Below are positions 52,209-63,438 of a stretch of DNA of 64,000 nucleotides, one piece after another. The translations under genes and the position numbers were made by a program. The notes beneath the pieces are model-generated. The model ran no database searches. It was given only the letters and a program-made list of their open reading frames with translations, and was not told where the DNA came from. Origin of the DNA: Serratia symbiotica. Lineage in GTDB: Bacteria; Pseudomonadota; Gammaproteobacteria; Enterobacterales; Enterobacteriaceae. Position 1 is the stretch's first letter. Every line of letters starts with the position of its first letter. The stretch covers positions 2,604,001-2,668,000 of the forward strand of contig NZ_CP050855.1 of NCBI RefSeq assembly GCF_000821185.2. Reading direction: 5' to 3'.

Positions 52209-54587
52209 TCAGAACGCGCGTTGGTACGGCAGTATACCGGAGCGCAGCATTTCCGCAGAGCCGAGACTGTGGTCGCTACTTAGACCGCGCAGTTCGACAT
52301 TGAAGGAAACTTTGTTGTCGTAAATGCTGATATTGTTGCTGTTATTCCAGTCGGTGATCTTGCGTTCATAGCCCAGTGTTACCGACCAGCAGCAGGTGTT
52401 GTACTTCAGCCCCAGTAACTGATCGGCGGATTGCCTGGCACGGGTATCGTAGTAATACGCGCCCACCACGGCCCAGCGATCGGCAATCGGCCAACTGCCT
52501 GTCACGCCCACCTGAGCAATACCGTGCTGGTAGGCAGGGATTTGGTCGGTGTTCAGGGCTGTCTGGATATATTCCGGTGTGGCGTAACGGTAATTTAGCT
52601 GCACCACACGCTCTGGATCCTGGCGGTATCCCAGCACACCGTTACCCAATGAGACGCTGTTCAAGCGGGTATCATACTGCAAGCCGCCGCGCAGGCTCCA
52701 ACGATCGTCGATCTTCCAATAGGTATCACCGGCCCATGCCAAGCTGCCGGTACGATCGTTGTTATCGTAGCTTGTCCTACGGTCACCGGTGCCTGAACGG
52801 TTGAAGTAGTAGATTTGACCCACGGAAACGTTAAAACGTTCAACCAGCGCGTCATCATAAATGCGTGTGGTTAAACCGCTGGACACGCGGTTCTGCGAGG
52901 CGATGCGATCCAGGCCGCTGTATGTGCGGTCGCGGAACAGACCGGAATAATCAGTTTGCAGCAGCGTGGTATCGTAGGTATAGATGTTGCTTTGATCGCG
53001 GTACGGCACGTAGAGGTATTGAACGCGCGGTTCCAAGGTCTGGGTAGAACCTTCCGACCAGATCATCGGGCGTTCGAACACCAGCTTGCCGTCAGCCTTG
53101 AACTGCGGCAGCACGCGATTGACGGAGTCATCAAGATGCGGTGCCACAGCCTTATAATCATTAGTGCTATTTCGGTTGACATAATGGGTGGCAAAGTGGT
53201 CAGGTATGTTCTGCTGGTAATGGGATGCCAGCAGCTTGGCCTCGGTGTTCAGGCTGGCCCAGCCGTTGGTTAGTGGTAGATTGAGCGTGGGTTCCAGATG
53301 CCAACGGGTGGCGTCTGGGCTGTACGGATTGATACTGTTAAATTTGGCTATCTGGCTGTATAGATGAAAGTCGAACGGGCCGAGATCATTTTTGTAGTAG
53401 TTCAGATCCAGTTGTGGCCGCACTTTGTAGGAATTAGAGTTAGAGTGGTCGGTGCTGTCGAAGATCTGGAACTGCTTGGAGCTTAAAATAGCGTTCCAGT
53501 TTTCATTGGCATAACCAAAGCTAAACTTCTGCGTGGCGTAGCCATCGGTGGTGGAACCATACTTCGAATCCAGATCGGTAAAGTATTTGGCATCGCTGAC
53601 CTTGGTAAAATCGATGTTGAAACGCCACACCTGATCCATTAGCCCGTGGTGGTTCCAGTGGAACAACCAGCGGGTGCTGTTGTCAGCATTGTCCTTTTTG
53701 TATTCCTTATCGTTTGGTAACCAGTCTAGCGCCATCAGTCCAGAGCCAGGCTGCACCAGATAGCGGAATTCGTTTTGCCATTGCAAACCGCGTCTCGACA
53801 TATAATGCGGGGTAAGGGTGACGTCATAGTTGGGCGCGATGTTCCAGTAATACGGCAATATGAACTCAAGGCCATTGTTGCTGCCGTATTTGGCGTTCGG
53901 GATCAAGAAGCCGGAACGGCGCTTATCGCCGATTGGCAATTGCATATAGGGGCTATAGAACACCGGAACACCGCCAATACGCAAGCGGGCGTTCCACACT
54001 TCTGCCACCTGCTCTGTGCGGTCATGGATCACTTCGGAACCGATCACGCTCCAGCTATCGTCTCCCGGCAAGCAGGAGGTAAAAGTACCGTTTTCCATAA
54101 TAGTGTAACGGTTAGCGCCGCGTATCTTCATTTTGTTAGCTGCGCCGCGCCCCTGACGGCCGACCATCTGGTAGTCGCCTTTATAGACATCGGTATCTTT
54201 GGTATTCAGGTTTGACCAAGCCTTGGGGCCTGCCAATGTGATCTGAGGGTCGCTGTAGTGCACATCGCCAGTGGCAGTCACAGTGCGCACCGCGTCCGCC
54301 TGCCCTGGATGCTGCATCTGGTTCAGTTCCACCTGCTTGGCGGTGAGGGTGCTGTTGCCTTGCTCGATGTTGACGTTGCCAGTGAACAGCGCACTCTGCG
54401 GATAGTCGGCGTGCGACTCATCGGCATTGATGGTGATCGGCTGGTTGTCAGGATCGCCGCTGACCAAAGGTTTGTCATAAACAGGAACGCCAAGCATGCA
54501 CTGCTCAGCCAGATCAGCCAGAGCATGCTGACTGTAAAGTGCCGTCCAAATCATCATGGCCAGCAGTGTTGGGAAACTTTTTTTCAT
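52209..54587 (-). CDS. lptD: LPS assembly outer-membrane protein LptD
   Basis: 792 residues, family about 785. Signal peptide ([17 protein letters not shown]), N-terminal LptA-like jellyroll ([20 protein letters not shown]), then the OstA C-terminal barrel. The four disulfide Cys are present ([25 protein letters not shown]). Inserts lipopolysaccharide in the outer leaflet with LptE. Upstream of surA, as in enterobacteria. Confidence 0.97.
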   Translation of the reverse strand: MKKSFPTLLAMMIWTALYSQHALADLAEQCMLGVPVYDKPLVSGDPDNQPITINADESHADYPQSALFTGNVNIEQGNSTLTAKQVELNQMQHPGQADAVRTVTATGDVHYSDPQITLAGPKAWSNLNTKDTDVYKGDYQMVGRQGRGAANKMKIRGANRYTIMENGTFTSCLPGDDSWSVIGSEVIHDRTEQVAEVWNARLRIGGVPVFYSPYMQLPIGDKRRSGFLIPNAKYGSNNGLEFILPYYWNIAPNYDVTLTPHYMSRRGLQWQNEFRYLVQPGSGLMALDWLPNDKEYKKDNADNSTRWLFHWNHHGLMDQVWRFNIDFTKVSDAKYFTDLDSKYGSTTDGYATQKFSFGYANENWNAILSSKQFQIFDSTDHSNSNSYKVRPQLDLNYYKNDLGPFDFHLYSQIAKFNSINPYSPDATRWHLEPTLNLPLTNGWASLNTEAKLLASHYQQNIPDHFATHYVNRNSTNDYKAVAPHLDDSVNRVLPQFKADGKLVFERPMIWSEGSTQTLEPRVQYLYVPYRDQSNIYTYDTTLLQTDYSGLFRDRTYSGLDRIASQNRVSSGLTTRIYDDALVERFNVSVGQIYYFNRSGTGDRRTSYDNNDRTGSLAWAGDTYWKIDDRWSLRGGLQYDTRLNSVSLGNGVLGYRQDPERVVQLNYRYATPEYIQTALNTDQIPAYQHGIAQVGVTGSWPIADRWAVVGAYYYDTRARQSADQLLGLKYNTCCWSVTLGYERKITDWNNSNNISIYDNKVSFNVELRGLSSDHSLGSAEMLRSGILPYQRAF

Positions 54588-54812
54588 ACGTGGTTGTGGT
54601 GTTCCGTCATCAGAGGCATCGTGTCCGGCAAACGGTCAGAGACTATATTACTCATCTGTGTTGCGCTAGAGGTAATTCCTACCGTTTACTTGTATCGTCG
54701 TAGGCGCAAAGATAAATGACAGGTATGATAATCCAAATTTTGGGAAAAATCGCTAACCCTGAGCTAACAGGCCAGGTATTGTGCGGCTTTCAGCATAACA
54801 ATTGAGGAGTAT

Positions 54813-55619
54813 ATGCAGTATTGGGGAAAACTGCTTGGGGTCATCGCCGCCATTTGGCTTGGCGCGGGATTCTGGGGTGTAGTTTTGGGGTTGGTGATCG
54901 GTCATATGGTCGATAATGCGCGCAGCAATAAGCACAACCGGGGGTTTTTCACCGACCAGCAAACGCGGCAAGGGCTGTTCTTTCGCACCACTTTTCAGGT
55001 GATGGGGCACCTGACCAAATCAAAAGGGCGTGTTACCGAAGTAGATATTCAGGTCGCCAGCTTGTTTATGGATCGTCTGCAACTGCATGGCGAAGCGCGC
55101 ATTGCCGCGCAGCAGGCGTTTCGTGAAGGCAAACAGAGCCAGTTTCCTTTGCGCGAGACGCTGCAACAGTTGCGCAGCATCTGTTTTGGCCGTTTCGACC
55201 TGATTCGGATGTTTCTGGAAATTCAGTTTCAGGCCGCGTTTGCCGACGGTTTGCTGCATCCGAATGAGCGGCAGGTACTGTATGTCATCGCCGAAGAACT
55301 GGGCATTTCACATCTACAGTTCGATCAGTTCCTCAGCATGATGGAGGGCGGACGCCGCTTCGGTGGCGGCCAGCGAGGCGGTTACCAGCAGGCACAGCGC
55401 GGGCCAACGATGGAAGATGCGTGTAAAGTGCTGGGCGTCAACAGCCGCGACGATGCCACCACCATCAAGCGTGCCTATCGCAAACTGATGAGTGAGCATC
55501 ATCCAGACAAGTTGGTGGCGAAAGGCTTGCCACCGCAAATGATGGAAATGGCTAAGCAAAAAGCGCAGGAGATCCAGGCGGCATATGACCTGATCAAAAA
55601 TGAGAGAGGTTTCAAGTAA
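54813..55619 (+). CDS. djlA: Co-chaperone DjlA
   Basis: 268 residues, family 271. N-terminal membrane anchor ([20 protein letters not shown]), TerB-like central domain ([20 protein letters not shown]), a Gly/Gln-rich linker ([13 protein letters not shown]) and a C-terminal J domain with HHPDK. Partner of DnaK at the inner membrane. Divergent from lptD. Confidence 0.96.
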   Translation: MQYWGKLLGVIAAIWLGAGFWGVVLGLVIGHMVDNARSNKHNRGFFTDQQTRQGLFFRTTFQVMGHLTKSKGRVTEVDIQVASLFMDRLQLHGEARIAAQQAFREGKQSQFPLRETLQQLRSICFGRFDLIRMFLEIQFQAAFADGLLHPNERQVLYVIAEELGISHLQFDQFLSMMEGGRRFGGGQRGGYQQAQRGPTMEDACKVLGVNSRDDATTIKRAYRKLMSEHHPDKLVAKGLPPQMMEMAKQKAQEIQAAYDLIKNERGFK

Positions 55620-55624
55620 CCGTA

Positions 55625-55646
55625 CAGGCTCTGCATGCAGGGCCTG
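55625..55646. terminator. Palindrome between convergent djlA and rluA
   Basis: CAGGCTCTGCATGCAGGGCCTG, 22 bases, one mismatch, no spacer, 5 bases after djlA. Possible shared terminator; no T-run on the djlA side. Confidence 0.4.
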
Positions 55647-55658
55647 CTGTCATTGAGA

Positions 55659-56309
55659 TCAAAAGTCCGGTTCGGCGTGGAAATGCATTGGCGTATGAAA
55701 CGCTGGATGGGTGAGGTGCAGCGTCTGCGCATGCAGTTGCAACCGCTGCGCCAGCGCTTGCGCTTGGGGGTGGGCGTAGAAACCGTCACCGAGGATCGGA
55801 TGCCCCAGCGCCAGCATATGCACCCGTAGCTGGTGAGATCGGCCAGTGATCGGCATCAGCTTCACCCGTGTGCAGCCATCGGCATCCCGCGACAGCACCC
55901 GATATTCCGTTTGCGCCGCTCGGCCGGTGTCAAAACATACCTTTTGCCGTGGTCGGTTCGGCCAGTCGCAAATCAGCGGTAGCGCCACCACCCCTTCATC
56001 TTGCACCAGATGGCCCCAAACGCGGGCGATATAGTATTTCTTCGGTTCGCGTTCGCGGAACTGGCGCTTCAACTCGCGCTCGGCGGCTTTGTTGAGCGCT
56101 ACTACAATCACCCCGCTGGTAGCCATGTCCAACCGATGTACCGCTTGGGCGGCTGGGAAGTCAGCCTGAATACGTGTCAGCAGGCTGTCTTTGTTTTCCG
56201 GCAGCCGACCCGGTACTGACAGCAGGCCGCTGGGTTTGTTGACCACCATGATGTGTTGATCCTGATACAGGATAAGCATCGGCTCCTGCGGGGGATGGTA
56301 GGGTTTCAT
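55659..56309 (-). CDS. rluA: 23S/tRNA pseudouridine synthase RluA
   Basis: 216 residues, family 219. VVNKPSGLLSVPGRLPENKD, catalytic Asp in AVHRLDMATSGVIVVALN, and MPITGRSHQLRVHMLALGHP. Makes pseudouridine 746 in 23S rRNA and 32 in some tRNAs. Downstream of rapA by about 50 bases. Confidence 0.97.
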   Translation of the reverse strand: MKPYHPPQEPMLILYQDQHIMVVNKPSGLLSVPGRLPENKDSLLTRIQADFPAAQAVHRLDMATSGVIVVALNKAAERELKRQFREREPKKYYIARVWGHLVQDEGVVALPLICDWPNRPRQKVCFDTGRAAQTEYRVLSRDADGCTRVKLMPITGRSHQLRVHMLALGHPILGDGFYAHPQAQALAQRLQLHAQTLHLTHPAFHTPMHFHAEPDF

Positions 56310-56357
56310 CTCGGCTCCACTTGCAAAGGACTAGGCGGGATCTGTGCATCGCGCCAA

Positions 56358-59264
56358 TTATTGGTGGGTGACCACCACTAAACGAATGGCGTCCAGCCGC
56401 CAACTGGCTTCATTGAGGTTAGCCAACACTTGGTGGCGATTGCACGCCAGCGCCTCGAGTTCGTCGTCGCGAATATTTGGGTTGACCGCCTTCAACGCTT
56501 CCAACCGTGCCAACTCGCTACTCAGTTTGTCGTCCGCTTCCTGCTTCGCCTGTTCAATCAAGGTGCGTGCTTGTTCTGCTACTAGACCTTCCGCCTGCTG
56601 TAACATGGCGTGAACGTCCTGCTGCAGCGTATTGACCAACTTGCTGGCGGTATGACGATTGACTGCAATCAGTTGGCGGTTGAAACTGTCGAACTCGACT
56701 TGTGTCGCCAGATTGTTGCCTTTGCGATCCACCAGCATGCGGATCGGCGTCGGCGGCAGGAAGCGGGTCAACTGCAAGTGTTTCGGTGCCTGCGCCTCCA
56801 CCACGTATACCAACTCCACCAACAGAGTGCCGACTGGCAGTGCCTTGTTTTTTAACAGAGACACCGCGCAACTACCGATATCACCGGATAAGATCAGATC
56901 CAAACCGTTGCGGATAATGGGGTGTTCCCAACTGATAAACTGCGCGTCTTCACGTAATAATGCCTGATTGCGGTCAAAGGTGACCGTGCAGCCGTCCTGC
57001 GGCAGGCCGGGGAAATCCGGCACCAGCATATGGTCGGATGGCGTGAGTACGATCAGGTTGTCACCGCGCTCGTCCTGATTGATGCCGACGATGTCGAACA
57101 GGTTGAGTGCAAAACTCACCAAGTTGATGTCGTTATCCTGTGCAACAATGGCGTTCGCCAGTATCTGGGCGGAATCGCCGCCGTTAGAGTGCATTTCTAA
57201 CAGCCGATCACGGCCTTGTTCTAACCGCGCTTTCAGTTGGTCGTGTTGCTGGCGGCAGGTGTGGATGAATTCATCCAGCCCATGCTGCTCAGTGGGCGCA
57301 GCCAGGAAGCCAAGTAACTGCTCATAGCTGCTGTCATAAATGGTGCGGCCGGTCGGGCAGGTGTGTTCAAAGGCGTCCAAACCTTCATGGAACCAGCGCC
57401 CTAGCACCGCCTGCGCGGTATTTTCCAGATACGGCACCATGATTTGGATGTCGTGCATCTGACCGATGCGATCCAGACGGCCGATGCGTTGCTCTAACAG
57501 ATCAGGGTTGAATGGTAGATCAAACATCACCAACTGGCTGGCGAACTGGAAGTTGCGGCCTTCGGAACCGATTTCGGAACACAGCAGCACCTGTGCGCCT
57601 GATTCTTCGGTGGCGAAGTAGGCGGCAGCGCGGTCACGTTCAATGATCGACAGCCCTTCGTGAAACACCGCTGCGCGGATTGCTTCACGTTCGCGCAGTA
57701 CTTGCTCCAGTTGCAGTGCGATCTCAGCCTTAGCGCAGATCACCAGTACCTTTTCGTGGCGATGGGCGATCAGGTGATCCAGCAGCCATTCCACGCGTGG
57801 ATCGAAGTTCCACCACGTGGCGTTCTCGCCCTCAAACGCCTGATAAATTTGCTCCGGGTATAGCATAGCGCGCGCGCGGGCTTCGATTGATTGTTTGGTA
57901 CCCATGATGCCGGATACCTTAATCGCCGTCTGATACTGGGGGGGCAGCGGCAAGCTGATCAGATGGAGGTGGCGATGGGAAAATCCCTTCACAGCGTTAC
58001 GGGTATTGCGGAACAGCACGCGGCTGGTACCGTGGCGATCCATCAGCAGGGTTACCAGCGCCTGACGCGCTTGTTCGGCGTTGTCGCCACCACTATTGGC
58101 TGTTTTCAGCAGCGGCTTGATGTCCTGCGCTTCGATCAGTTCGCCTAGCAGAGCCAGTTTGTCGTCGGCCAAGCGCTCACCGTTCAGTAGCAAGGTGACG
58201 GCATCGGCTACGGGTTGGTATTTTTGCTGTTCGGCGACGAACGCGTGGTAGTCGTGGAAGCGGCTTGCATCCAGCAGGCGCAGACGGGCAAAGTGGCTCT
58301 GCTGACCAAGTTGTTCCGGGGTGGCGGTTAACAGCAGCACGCCGGGAATATGTTCGGCCAACCGTTCGATCACTTGGTATTCGCTGCTTGGCGCTTCTTC
58401 ACTCCAGCCCAGGTGGTGGGCTTCATCGACCACCAGTAAATCCCACTGAGCGTCCACCAACTCTTCCAGACGCTGCTTATTGCGGCGCACGAAACCCAGC
58501 GAGCAGATCACCCGTTGCTCGGTTTCAAACGGATTGCTGCTGTCGAGCTTGGCTTCAGCGTAGCGGCTATCGTCGAACAGTGAGAAATAGAGGTTGAAGC
58601 GGCGCATCATCTCGACCAGCCACTGGTGCTGTAGAGTTTCCGGCACCACGATCAGCACGCGCTCGGCACGGCCTGCCAGCAACTGCTGGTGAATGATCAT
58701 GCCAGCTTCAATGGTCTTACCCAAGCCCACTTCGTCCGCCAGTAGTACGCGTGGCGCATGGCGTTGGCCGACTTCATAGGCGATATGCAATTGGTGTGGG
58801 ATCAGGCTAGCTCGCATGCCACGCAGGCCAGCGAACGGCAGACGATATTGCGCGCTCTGATTTTTACGTGCGCGCAATCGCAGCGCAAAGCGATCCATCC
58901 GGTCGATCTGACCAGCAAACAGGCGATCCTGCGGCTTGCTGAAGGTCAGCTTACTGTCCAGCAGCACTTCACGCATCGCCACGCCGCTTTCTTGGGTGTC
59001 CAAGCGGGTACCGATGTAGGTCAACAGGCCGTGATCCGTTTTTACTTCTTCCACTATGAGCTGCCATCCTTCATGGCTGCATATGGTATCGCCTGGATTG
59101 AACATCACACGGGTGATCGGTGAATGGTTTCTAGCGTAGAGGCGGTTTTCACCGGTGGCAGGGAAAAACAGGGTGATCATGCGCATATCGAGTGCCACGA
59201 TGGTTCCCAGTCCTAATTCGCTTTCCGTATCGCTGATCCAGCGTTGACCAAGTGTAAAAGGCAT
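56358..59264 (-). CDS. rapA: RNA polymerase-associated Swi2/Snf2 ATPase RapA
   Basis: 968 residues, exactly the family length. N-terminal Tudor-like domains ([20 protein letters not shown]), Walker [21 protein letters not shown], motif [12 protein letters not shown], motif [23 protein letters not shown] and GRLDRIGQ, C-terminal spacer. Recycles RNA polymerase after transcription. Confidence 0.97.
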   Translation of the reverse strand: MPFTLGQRWISDTESELGLGTIVALDMRMITLFFPATGENRLYARNHSPITRVMFNPGDTICSHEGWQLIVEEVKTDHGLLTYIGTRLDTQESGVAMREVLLDSKLTFSKPQDRLFAGQIDRMDRFALRLRARKNQSAQYRLPFAGLRGMRASLIPHQLHIAYEVGQRHAPRVLLADEVGLGKTIEAGMIIHQQLLAGRAERVLIVVPETLQHQWLVEMMRRFNLYFSLFDDSRYAEAKLDSSNPFETEQRVICSLGFVRRNKQRLEELVDAQWDLLVVDEAHHLGWSEEAPSSEYQVIERLAEHIPGVLLLTATPEQLGQQSHFARLRLLDASRFHDYHAFVAEQQKYQPVADAVTLLLNGERLADDKLALLGELIEAQDIKPLLKTANSGGDNAEQARQALVTLLMDRHGTSRVLFRNTRNAVKGFSHRHLHLISLPLPPQYQTAIKVSGIMGTKQSIEARARAMLYPEQIYQAFEGENATWWNFDPRVEWLLDHLIAHRHEKVLVICAKAEIALQLEQVLREREAIRAAVFHEGLSIIERDRAAAYFATEESGAQVLLCSEIGSEGRNFQFASQLVMFDLPFNPDLLEQRIGRLDRIGQMHDIQIMVPYLENTAQAVLGRWFHEGLDAFEHTCPTGRTIYDSSYEQLLGFLAAPTEQHGLDEFIHTCRQQHDQLKARLEQGRDRLLEMHSNGGDSAQILANAIVAQDNDINLVSFALNLFDIVGINQDERGDNLIVLTPSDHMLVPDFPGLPQDGCTVTFDRNQALLREDAQFISWEHPIIRNGLDLILSGDIGSCAVSLLKNKALPVGTLLVELVYVVEAQAPKHLQLTRFLPPTPIRMLVDRKGNNLATQVEFDSFNRQLIAVNRHTASKLVNTLQQDVHAMLQQAEGLVAEQARTLIEQAKQEADDKLSSELARLEALKAVNPNIRDDELEALACNRHQVLANLNEASWRLDAIRLVVVTHQ

Positions 59265-59350
59265 ATATTATCGGCTCGATTTCTTGTCAGTAAGTCTTGT
59301 CACTGCGGCGCAGCGACCTGTAATAAACCCAGTTTATTGTAGGTTGTATC

Positions 59351-59399
59351 CGGTCATTGACCGGGGCGGTGTCACAGATCCCAAAGCCGGTAATCAAGG
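59351..59399 (+). repeat. Short repeat family R2, copy 2
   Basis: CCGGTCATTGACCGGGGCGG ... AAGCCGGTAATCAAGG in the rapA-polB gap, mirror copy of 39544-39591. Confidence 0.65.
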
Positions 59400-59531
59400 C
59401 TGAGGGGCAAACCCGATAACGCGGAGAATGATTCAGAAATTGGAAAGGGCGCTATGGTAATGGAAGGCGATGCGTTCGTCACCTGTAAACCCTGATGATT
59501 TTTTATCACCCTTAGGTGAATCATTCTACTA

Positions 59532-61898
59532 TCAGAACAACCCCATCTGCCCGGTGACCAGCGTAGTGAAATCATCGTGCAGAAAAGGCAGTATAGCGTC
59601 TGCCACCGGTTGCAGTTGGCGCTCCAGATAGTGGGGGTAATCAATGGCCGAATGCCGCGCTTCCAGTGGTTCCGGCCCGGCAACGGTCATCACATAATTG
59701 ATCCAGCCGCCGTTCTGATACTGTAACGGCCGCCCCTGCTGGCGGTTGTAGTCGTCGGCGATACGTGCGGCACGGGCGTGCGGCGGCACATTACGCTGGT
59801 ATTCGTCCAGCTTTCTGCGCAGCCGCTTGCGGTAAATCAGCCGATCGTCGAATTCGCCGTTCAACGTTTTGCTGACGTAGTCGCGCACATAATCCTGATA
59901 AGGCTGCCGTTTGAAGATGCGCTGATAGAGCTGCTGCTGGAATTGCTGTGCCAGCGGTGTCCAGTCGGTGCGTACCGTTTCCAATCCTTTATACACCACC
60001 TCCTCACTGCCATCGGCGCGGATGACCAAACCAGCGTAGCGTTTTTTACTGCCCTGTTCAGCCCCGCGAATGGTCGGCATCAGAAAGCGCGAGTAATGAG
60101 TTTCAAACTCCAGCTCCAGCGCGTTCTCCAGCCCAAACTGCTGCTGCAAATGCTGTTGCCACCACTGATTAACCTGCTGCACCAGCGACTGGCCGATCTG
60201 CGCCGCCTGCTGCTGATCGTGCGGCTGTTTCAGCCAGACGAAAGTGGAATCGGTGTCGCCATAAATCACCTGATAGCCCTCGGCTTCGATCAATGCGCGC
60301 GTCTGACGCATGATTTCATGACCACGCAGGGTGATGGAAGAAGCCAGGCGCGGATCGAAAAAGCGGCAACCGCTCGATCCCAGCACGCCGTATAGTGCAT
60401 TCATGATGATCTTCAACGCTTGAGATAATGCCTTGTTGTGTTGGCGTTTAGCCGCCTCGCGCCCCTGCCAGATCTGCTCGACGATCGCGGGCAGGCAGTG
60501 TTTGCTGCGTGAGAAGCGCGCCTGGCGAAAACCGGGTACGGAATCGGCATCATCGGGATGGCGCATGCCTTCCACCAGCCCGACTGGATCGATCAAGAAA
60601 GTACGAATGATCGACGGGTACAGGCTTTTGTAATCAAGCACCAGCACCGAATCATACAGGCCGGGCTGCGGCTCCATCACGAACCCGCCGGGGCTGTGCT
60701 CTTCTGGCTGTTCACCGAGGTTGGGTGCTACAAAACCCAGCCGGTGCATGCGCGGCATATACAAGTGGCTAAACGCCGCCACCGACCCGCCGCTGCGATC
60801 GGCCGCCAGCCCGGTGACGGTGGCGCGTTCCAGCAGGAAGTTGAGCAGGTCGGTCTTGGCGAAAATACGTGTCACCAGTTCGCAGTCCTTCAGGTTGTAG
60901 CGAGCCAGCGCCGGTTTGTCCTCGGCAAAGCGCCGGTCGATCTCTGCCATGCGTTGATAGGGGTTATCGATCAATTTGCCTTCTCCCAGTAATGTCTGCG
61001 AGACGTGTTCCAGGCTGAAAGAAGGGAAGTGCCAGGTGGCGGACTTCAGCGCTTCGATACCGTCGATAATCAGCCGCCCAGCGGCGGAGGCGAAAAAGTG
61101 ATTCTGTTTGAAGCCGTGCTCGCGCCACTCCAGTAAGCTGCCACCGCGCCCCAGCCGTAACGGGATCTGATATCGTTCGGCGTGTTTCTGTAGCACCCGC
61201 AGATCGAACTGCACCAGATTCCAGCCGATAATCGCATCGGGATCATGCTGTTCCAACCACTGGTTTAACCGCTCCAGGATTTGTCGGCGGCTCACGCAAT
61301 ACTCCAGACAGAAATCCAGCGCGGCATCGCTGCCGTTGGCTGGCCCCAACATATAAACCTGCCGCTGACCGCAGCCCTCCAGTGCGATAGAGTAAAGCTC
61401 GCCGTAGGCGGTAGTTTCGATGTCCAGTGAGACCAGCTTCAGCGCTGGGCGATAGGCGGGAGCGGGTTTCATTTGGCCATTGAGCAGTGGCCCGCTGCCA
61501 TTGATTTGGCCACTGAACCACACCGGCGCGGTGATGAAGCGTTCCATCAAGTAGCGCTCCGGTGGCCGGATATCGGCTTCGTAAACTGAAACGCCGCCCT
61601 CTTTTAGCCGCTTTTCCAGCTTGATCAACTGACGGTGCTGATGGCAATACAGCCCCAGCATCGGGCGGCGATGAAAATCCGTCAATAATAGCGGCTTCAG
61701 TTCCAGTTGGTATTCCTCGCATAAAAGCCGCTCAGCGCGCTGGCGCTGTTCCGCCGGAATGAAGGCCACGGAAGTCTGCGGCGGCAGTCGCAGTTGCTGT
61801 GGCCCTGCGTCAGTCGCCAGCCAGAACTCCACTTCGGTGCCGATGGGCGTATCTCGCCAGTGGCGGGTGAGCAAAAAGCCCTGTTGCAGTGACATCAC
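59532..61898 (-). CDS. polB: DNA polymerase II PolB
   Basis: 788 residues, family 783. 3'-5' exonuclease motifs [14 protein letters not shown] and [15 protein letters not shown]; polymerase motifs [14 protein letters not shown], the [18 protein letters not shown] helix and [14 protein letters not shown]-family repair polymerase, SOS-controlled in Escherichia coli, though no clear LexA box was made out upstream here. Confidence 0.97.
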   Translation of the reverse strand: MMSLQQGFLLTRHWRDTPIGTEVEFWLATDAGPQQLRLPPQTSVAFIPAEQRQRAERLLCEEYQLELKPLLLTDFHRRPMLGLYCHQHRQLIKLEKRLKEGGVSVYEADIRPPERYLMERFITAPVWFSGQINGSGPLLNGQMKPAPAYRPALKLVSLDIETTAYGELYSIALEGCGQRQVYMLGPANGSDAALDFCLEYCVSRRQILERLNQWLEQHDPDAIIGWNLVQFDLRVLQKHAERYQIPLRLGRGGSLLEWREHGFKQNHFFASAAGRLIIDGIEALKSATWHFPSFSLEHVSQTLLGEGKLIDNPYQRMAEIDRRFAEDKPALARYNLKDCELVTRIFAKTDLLNFLLERATVTGLAADRSGGSVAAFSHLYMPRMHRLGFVAPNLGEQPEEHSPGGFVMEPQPGLYDSVLVLDYKSLYPSIIRTFLIDPVGLVEGMRHPDDADSVPGFRQARFSRSKHCLPAIVEQIWQGREAAKRQHNKALSQALKIIMNALYGVLGSSGCRFFDPRLASSITLRGHEIMRQTRALIEAEGYQVIYGDTDSTFVWLKQPHDQQQAAQIGQSLVQQVNQWWQQHLQQQFGLENALELEFETHYSRFLMPTIRGAEQGSKKRYAGLVIRADGSEEVVYKGLETVRTDWTPLAQQFQQQLYQRIFKRQPYQDYVRDYVSKTLNGEFDDRLIYRKRLRRKLDEYQRNVPPHARAARIADDYNRQQGRPLQYQNGGWINYVMTVAGPEPLEARHSAIDYPHYLERQLQPVADAILPFLHDDFTTLVTGQMGLF

Positions 61899-61937
61899 AC
61901 TGTTCCTGAGAAACCAAGTCGATCGGAGAGATAAATT

Positions 61938-62134
61938 ATATACCCGTCATACTTCAAGTTGCCTGTGCGTGAGCTTTCCTCGCTCACTCCAGTCACTGAC
62001 GGGTGTCAGCGCCTGGGAATTAATGAACCTCATCCCTGAGGTTCAGCCTGCGGCGCAGCGCAAGCGCGGTTCAAATCGGTTCCCGACCGATTCGTCGCTG
62101 CGTTACCGCCTTACTGCAACTTGAATTATTTACA
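61938..62134 (-). repeat. ERIC element with internal insertion
   Basis: Starts TATACCCGTCATACTTCAAG and holds CGCTCACTCCAGTCACTGAC, then CGCCTGGGAATTAATGAACC, the ERIC centre in reverse. It is about 197 bases rather than 127-147 because of an extra block near 62050-62110 (GCGCAGCGCAAGCGCGG). Ends GCAACTTGAATTATT. Confidence 0.85.
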
Positions 62135-62136
62135 AG

Positions 62137-62205
62137 CTATCCCACCCGGCTATTTTTTTGCCATTTTGGCCCTGGGCAGTGCTCACCTTCCTTACGTACT
62201 GCGTG
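62137..62205. repeat. Palindromic repeat family R1, copy E (one end only)
   Basis: GCTATCCCACCCGGCTATTT, then GCCATTTTGGCCCTGGGCAG and TGCTCACCTTCC, matching one half of copy A; the other half is missing. Confidence 0.75.
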
Positions 62206-62478
62206 TAGGCTAGGCTTGTTGAACCCACAAACAACCAATTCTTTCGCCCCACAGCCACCGGGCGGATCGCATTCTCTATCCAGTTGTTATCTATTGGCAT
62301 CAGAGCGTTGTCCAGATAACGCAGCAGGGCAGGACAGCGTTTGAGTGTGTGCTCAACGCCTTGTAAATCCCCGACCCTGCTGGAGTTCGGGCGGGCTAGA
62401 CCTCGCGAGGATAAGAGCAAGGAGGCCATGTTGTCAGGGCTGTGTTTTTTAAACCATGTGAGTTGGCGGAACGCTTAC
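62206..62478 (-). pseudogene. IS66-family TnpC C-terminal remnant with terminal repeat
   Basis: Reverse strand RVGDLQGVEHTLKRCPALLR, then MPIDNNWIENAIRPVAVGRK and NWLFVGST, the conserved DDE-Glu end of IS66 TnpC. It begins near an IS66 end (GTAAGCGTTCCGCCAACTCAC, ending 62478), so most of the element between is deleted, and it stops where the R1 repeat begins. Confidence 0.83.
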
Positions 62479-62667
62479 CATTGAAGATGGAAAACTTGTT
62501 GTCACAGCAATCAGGGTAGGCCATCTACAAAAATTTGGTGATGCCGCTCATTAGTGGAACGTGTATTTTTCTATGCAAGCACCAATGACTCTTTCATGCA
62601 ACTCAACGGAACGCAAGAAGCAGGGGGTCTTAAGGGCCAACCTTTTGATTCCGAGTTCTCCCGGCAC

Positions 62668-63438
62668 CTATAACACGATGCACATAGGGCGTCCTGAAAC
62701 CGGGTCCGGGTGAACCTCCGCCTTAATTGCAAAGACCTGTTGCAACAGCGCAGGAGTCATCACCTGTTCCGGCGTACCGCTGGCCACCACGCAGCCTGCG
62801 GACATCAGAACCAAATGGTCACAGTAACGGCTGGCCTGATTAAGATCGTGCAACACTGCGACCACGGTTCTGCCCTGCTGCTGTCGCTCACGTAACAGGG
62901 CCATCAGCTCGATTTGATGATTGATATCCAGCCAGGTCGTTGGCTCGTCAAGCAGTAGCAGCGGGGTATCCTGCGCCAGCGCCATGGCAAGAAATGCCCG
63001 CTGACGCTGCCCCCCGGAGAGCTTGCACACCTGCTGAGTGGCCAACTGAGCGATCTGCGTCTGTTCCATGGCCGCCTGCACCCGTTGGCGATCCAAGGTT
63101 CCCATACGGCCAAATAGATTTAGCCACGGGCTACGCCCATAGCCAACCAGTTCCTGCACGCTCACGCCTTCGGGAACCAGATGTTGCTGTGGCAATAGCG
63201 CCAGACGCTGACCCAGTTGGCGAGCTGACAGAGAGGCCAGATCCTCGTTCCCCAACAGAACCTCTCCACCCTGCGGGGTGAGCAGCCGGGCACAGCAGCG
63301 TAGCAGTGTTGATTTGCCGCAACCGTTAGGGCCAAGCAAAGCGGTGATACGCCCTGCGGGCAAGGCAAGGGAAAGAGATTGCAGAACGGGCTTATTGGTA
63401 TATCCAGCACTCAGCCCGGTAAGGATCAGTGGCATCAT
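62668..63438 (-). CDS. fecE: Ferric citrate ABC transporter ATPase FecE
   Basis: 256 residues from ATG 63438 (overlapping the fecD stop); close to the 255 of Escherichia coli FecE. Walker A LLGPNGCGKSTLLRCCARLL, Q-loop LLPQQHLVPEGVSVQELVGY, signature KLSGGQRQRAFLAM, Walker B LLLLDEPTTWLDINHQIEL, switch His AVLHDLNQASRYCDHLV, and a C-terminal VHPDPVSGRPMCIV shared with FecE. Powers inner-membrane uptake of iron from ferric citrate. FhuC/FepC types are alternatives but the tail fits FecE. Confidence 0.88.
   Translation of the reverse strand: MMPLILTGLSAGYTNKPVLQSLSLALPAGRITALLGPNGCGKSTLLRCCARLLTPQGGEVLLGNEDLASLSARQLGQRLALLPQQHLVPEGVSVQELVGYGRSPWLNLFGRMGTLDRQRVQAAMEQTQIAQLATQQVCKLSGGQRQRAFLAMALAQDTPLLLLDEPTTWLDINHQIELMALLRERQQQGRTVVAVLHDLNQASRYCDHLVLMSAGCVVASGTPEQVMTPALLQQVFAIKAEVHPDPVSGRPMCIVL

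Larger units (their letters stand above)
61899..62667. other. Repeat and IS debris between polB and fecE
   Basis: No intact gene. Holds an ERIC element, a truncated R1 repeat, an IS66 fragment, and at 62476-62535 a short frame (TIEDGKLVVTAIRVGH) that looks like the tail of a ParE/RelE-type toxin cut by the IS66 end. Confidence 0.6.

Noticed and set aside
61899..61960. LexA operator for polB
   Set aside because: No CTG-N10-CAG palindrome could be found in the upstream DNA.
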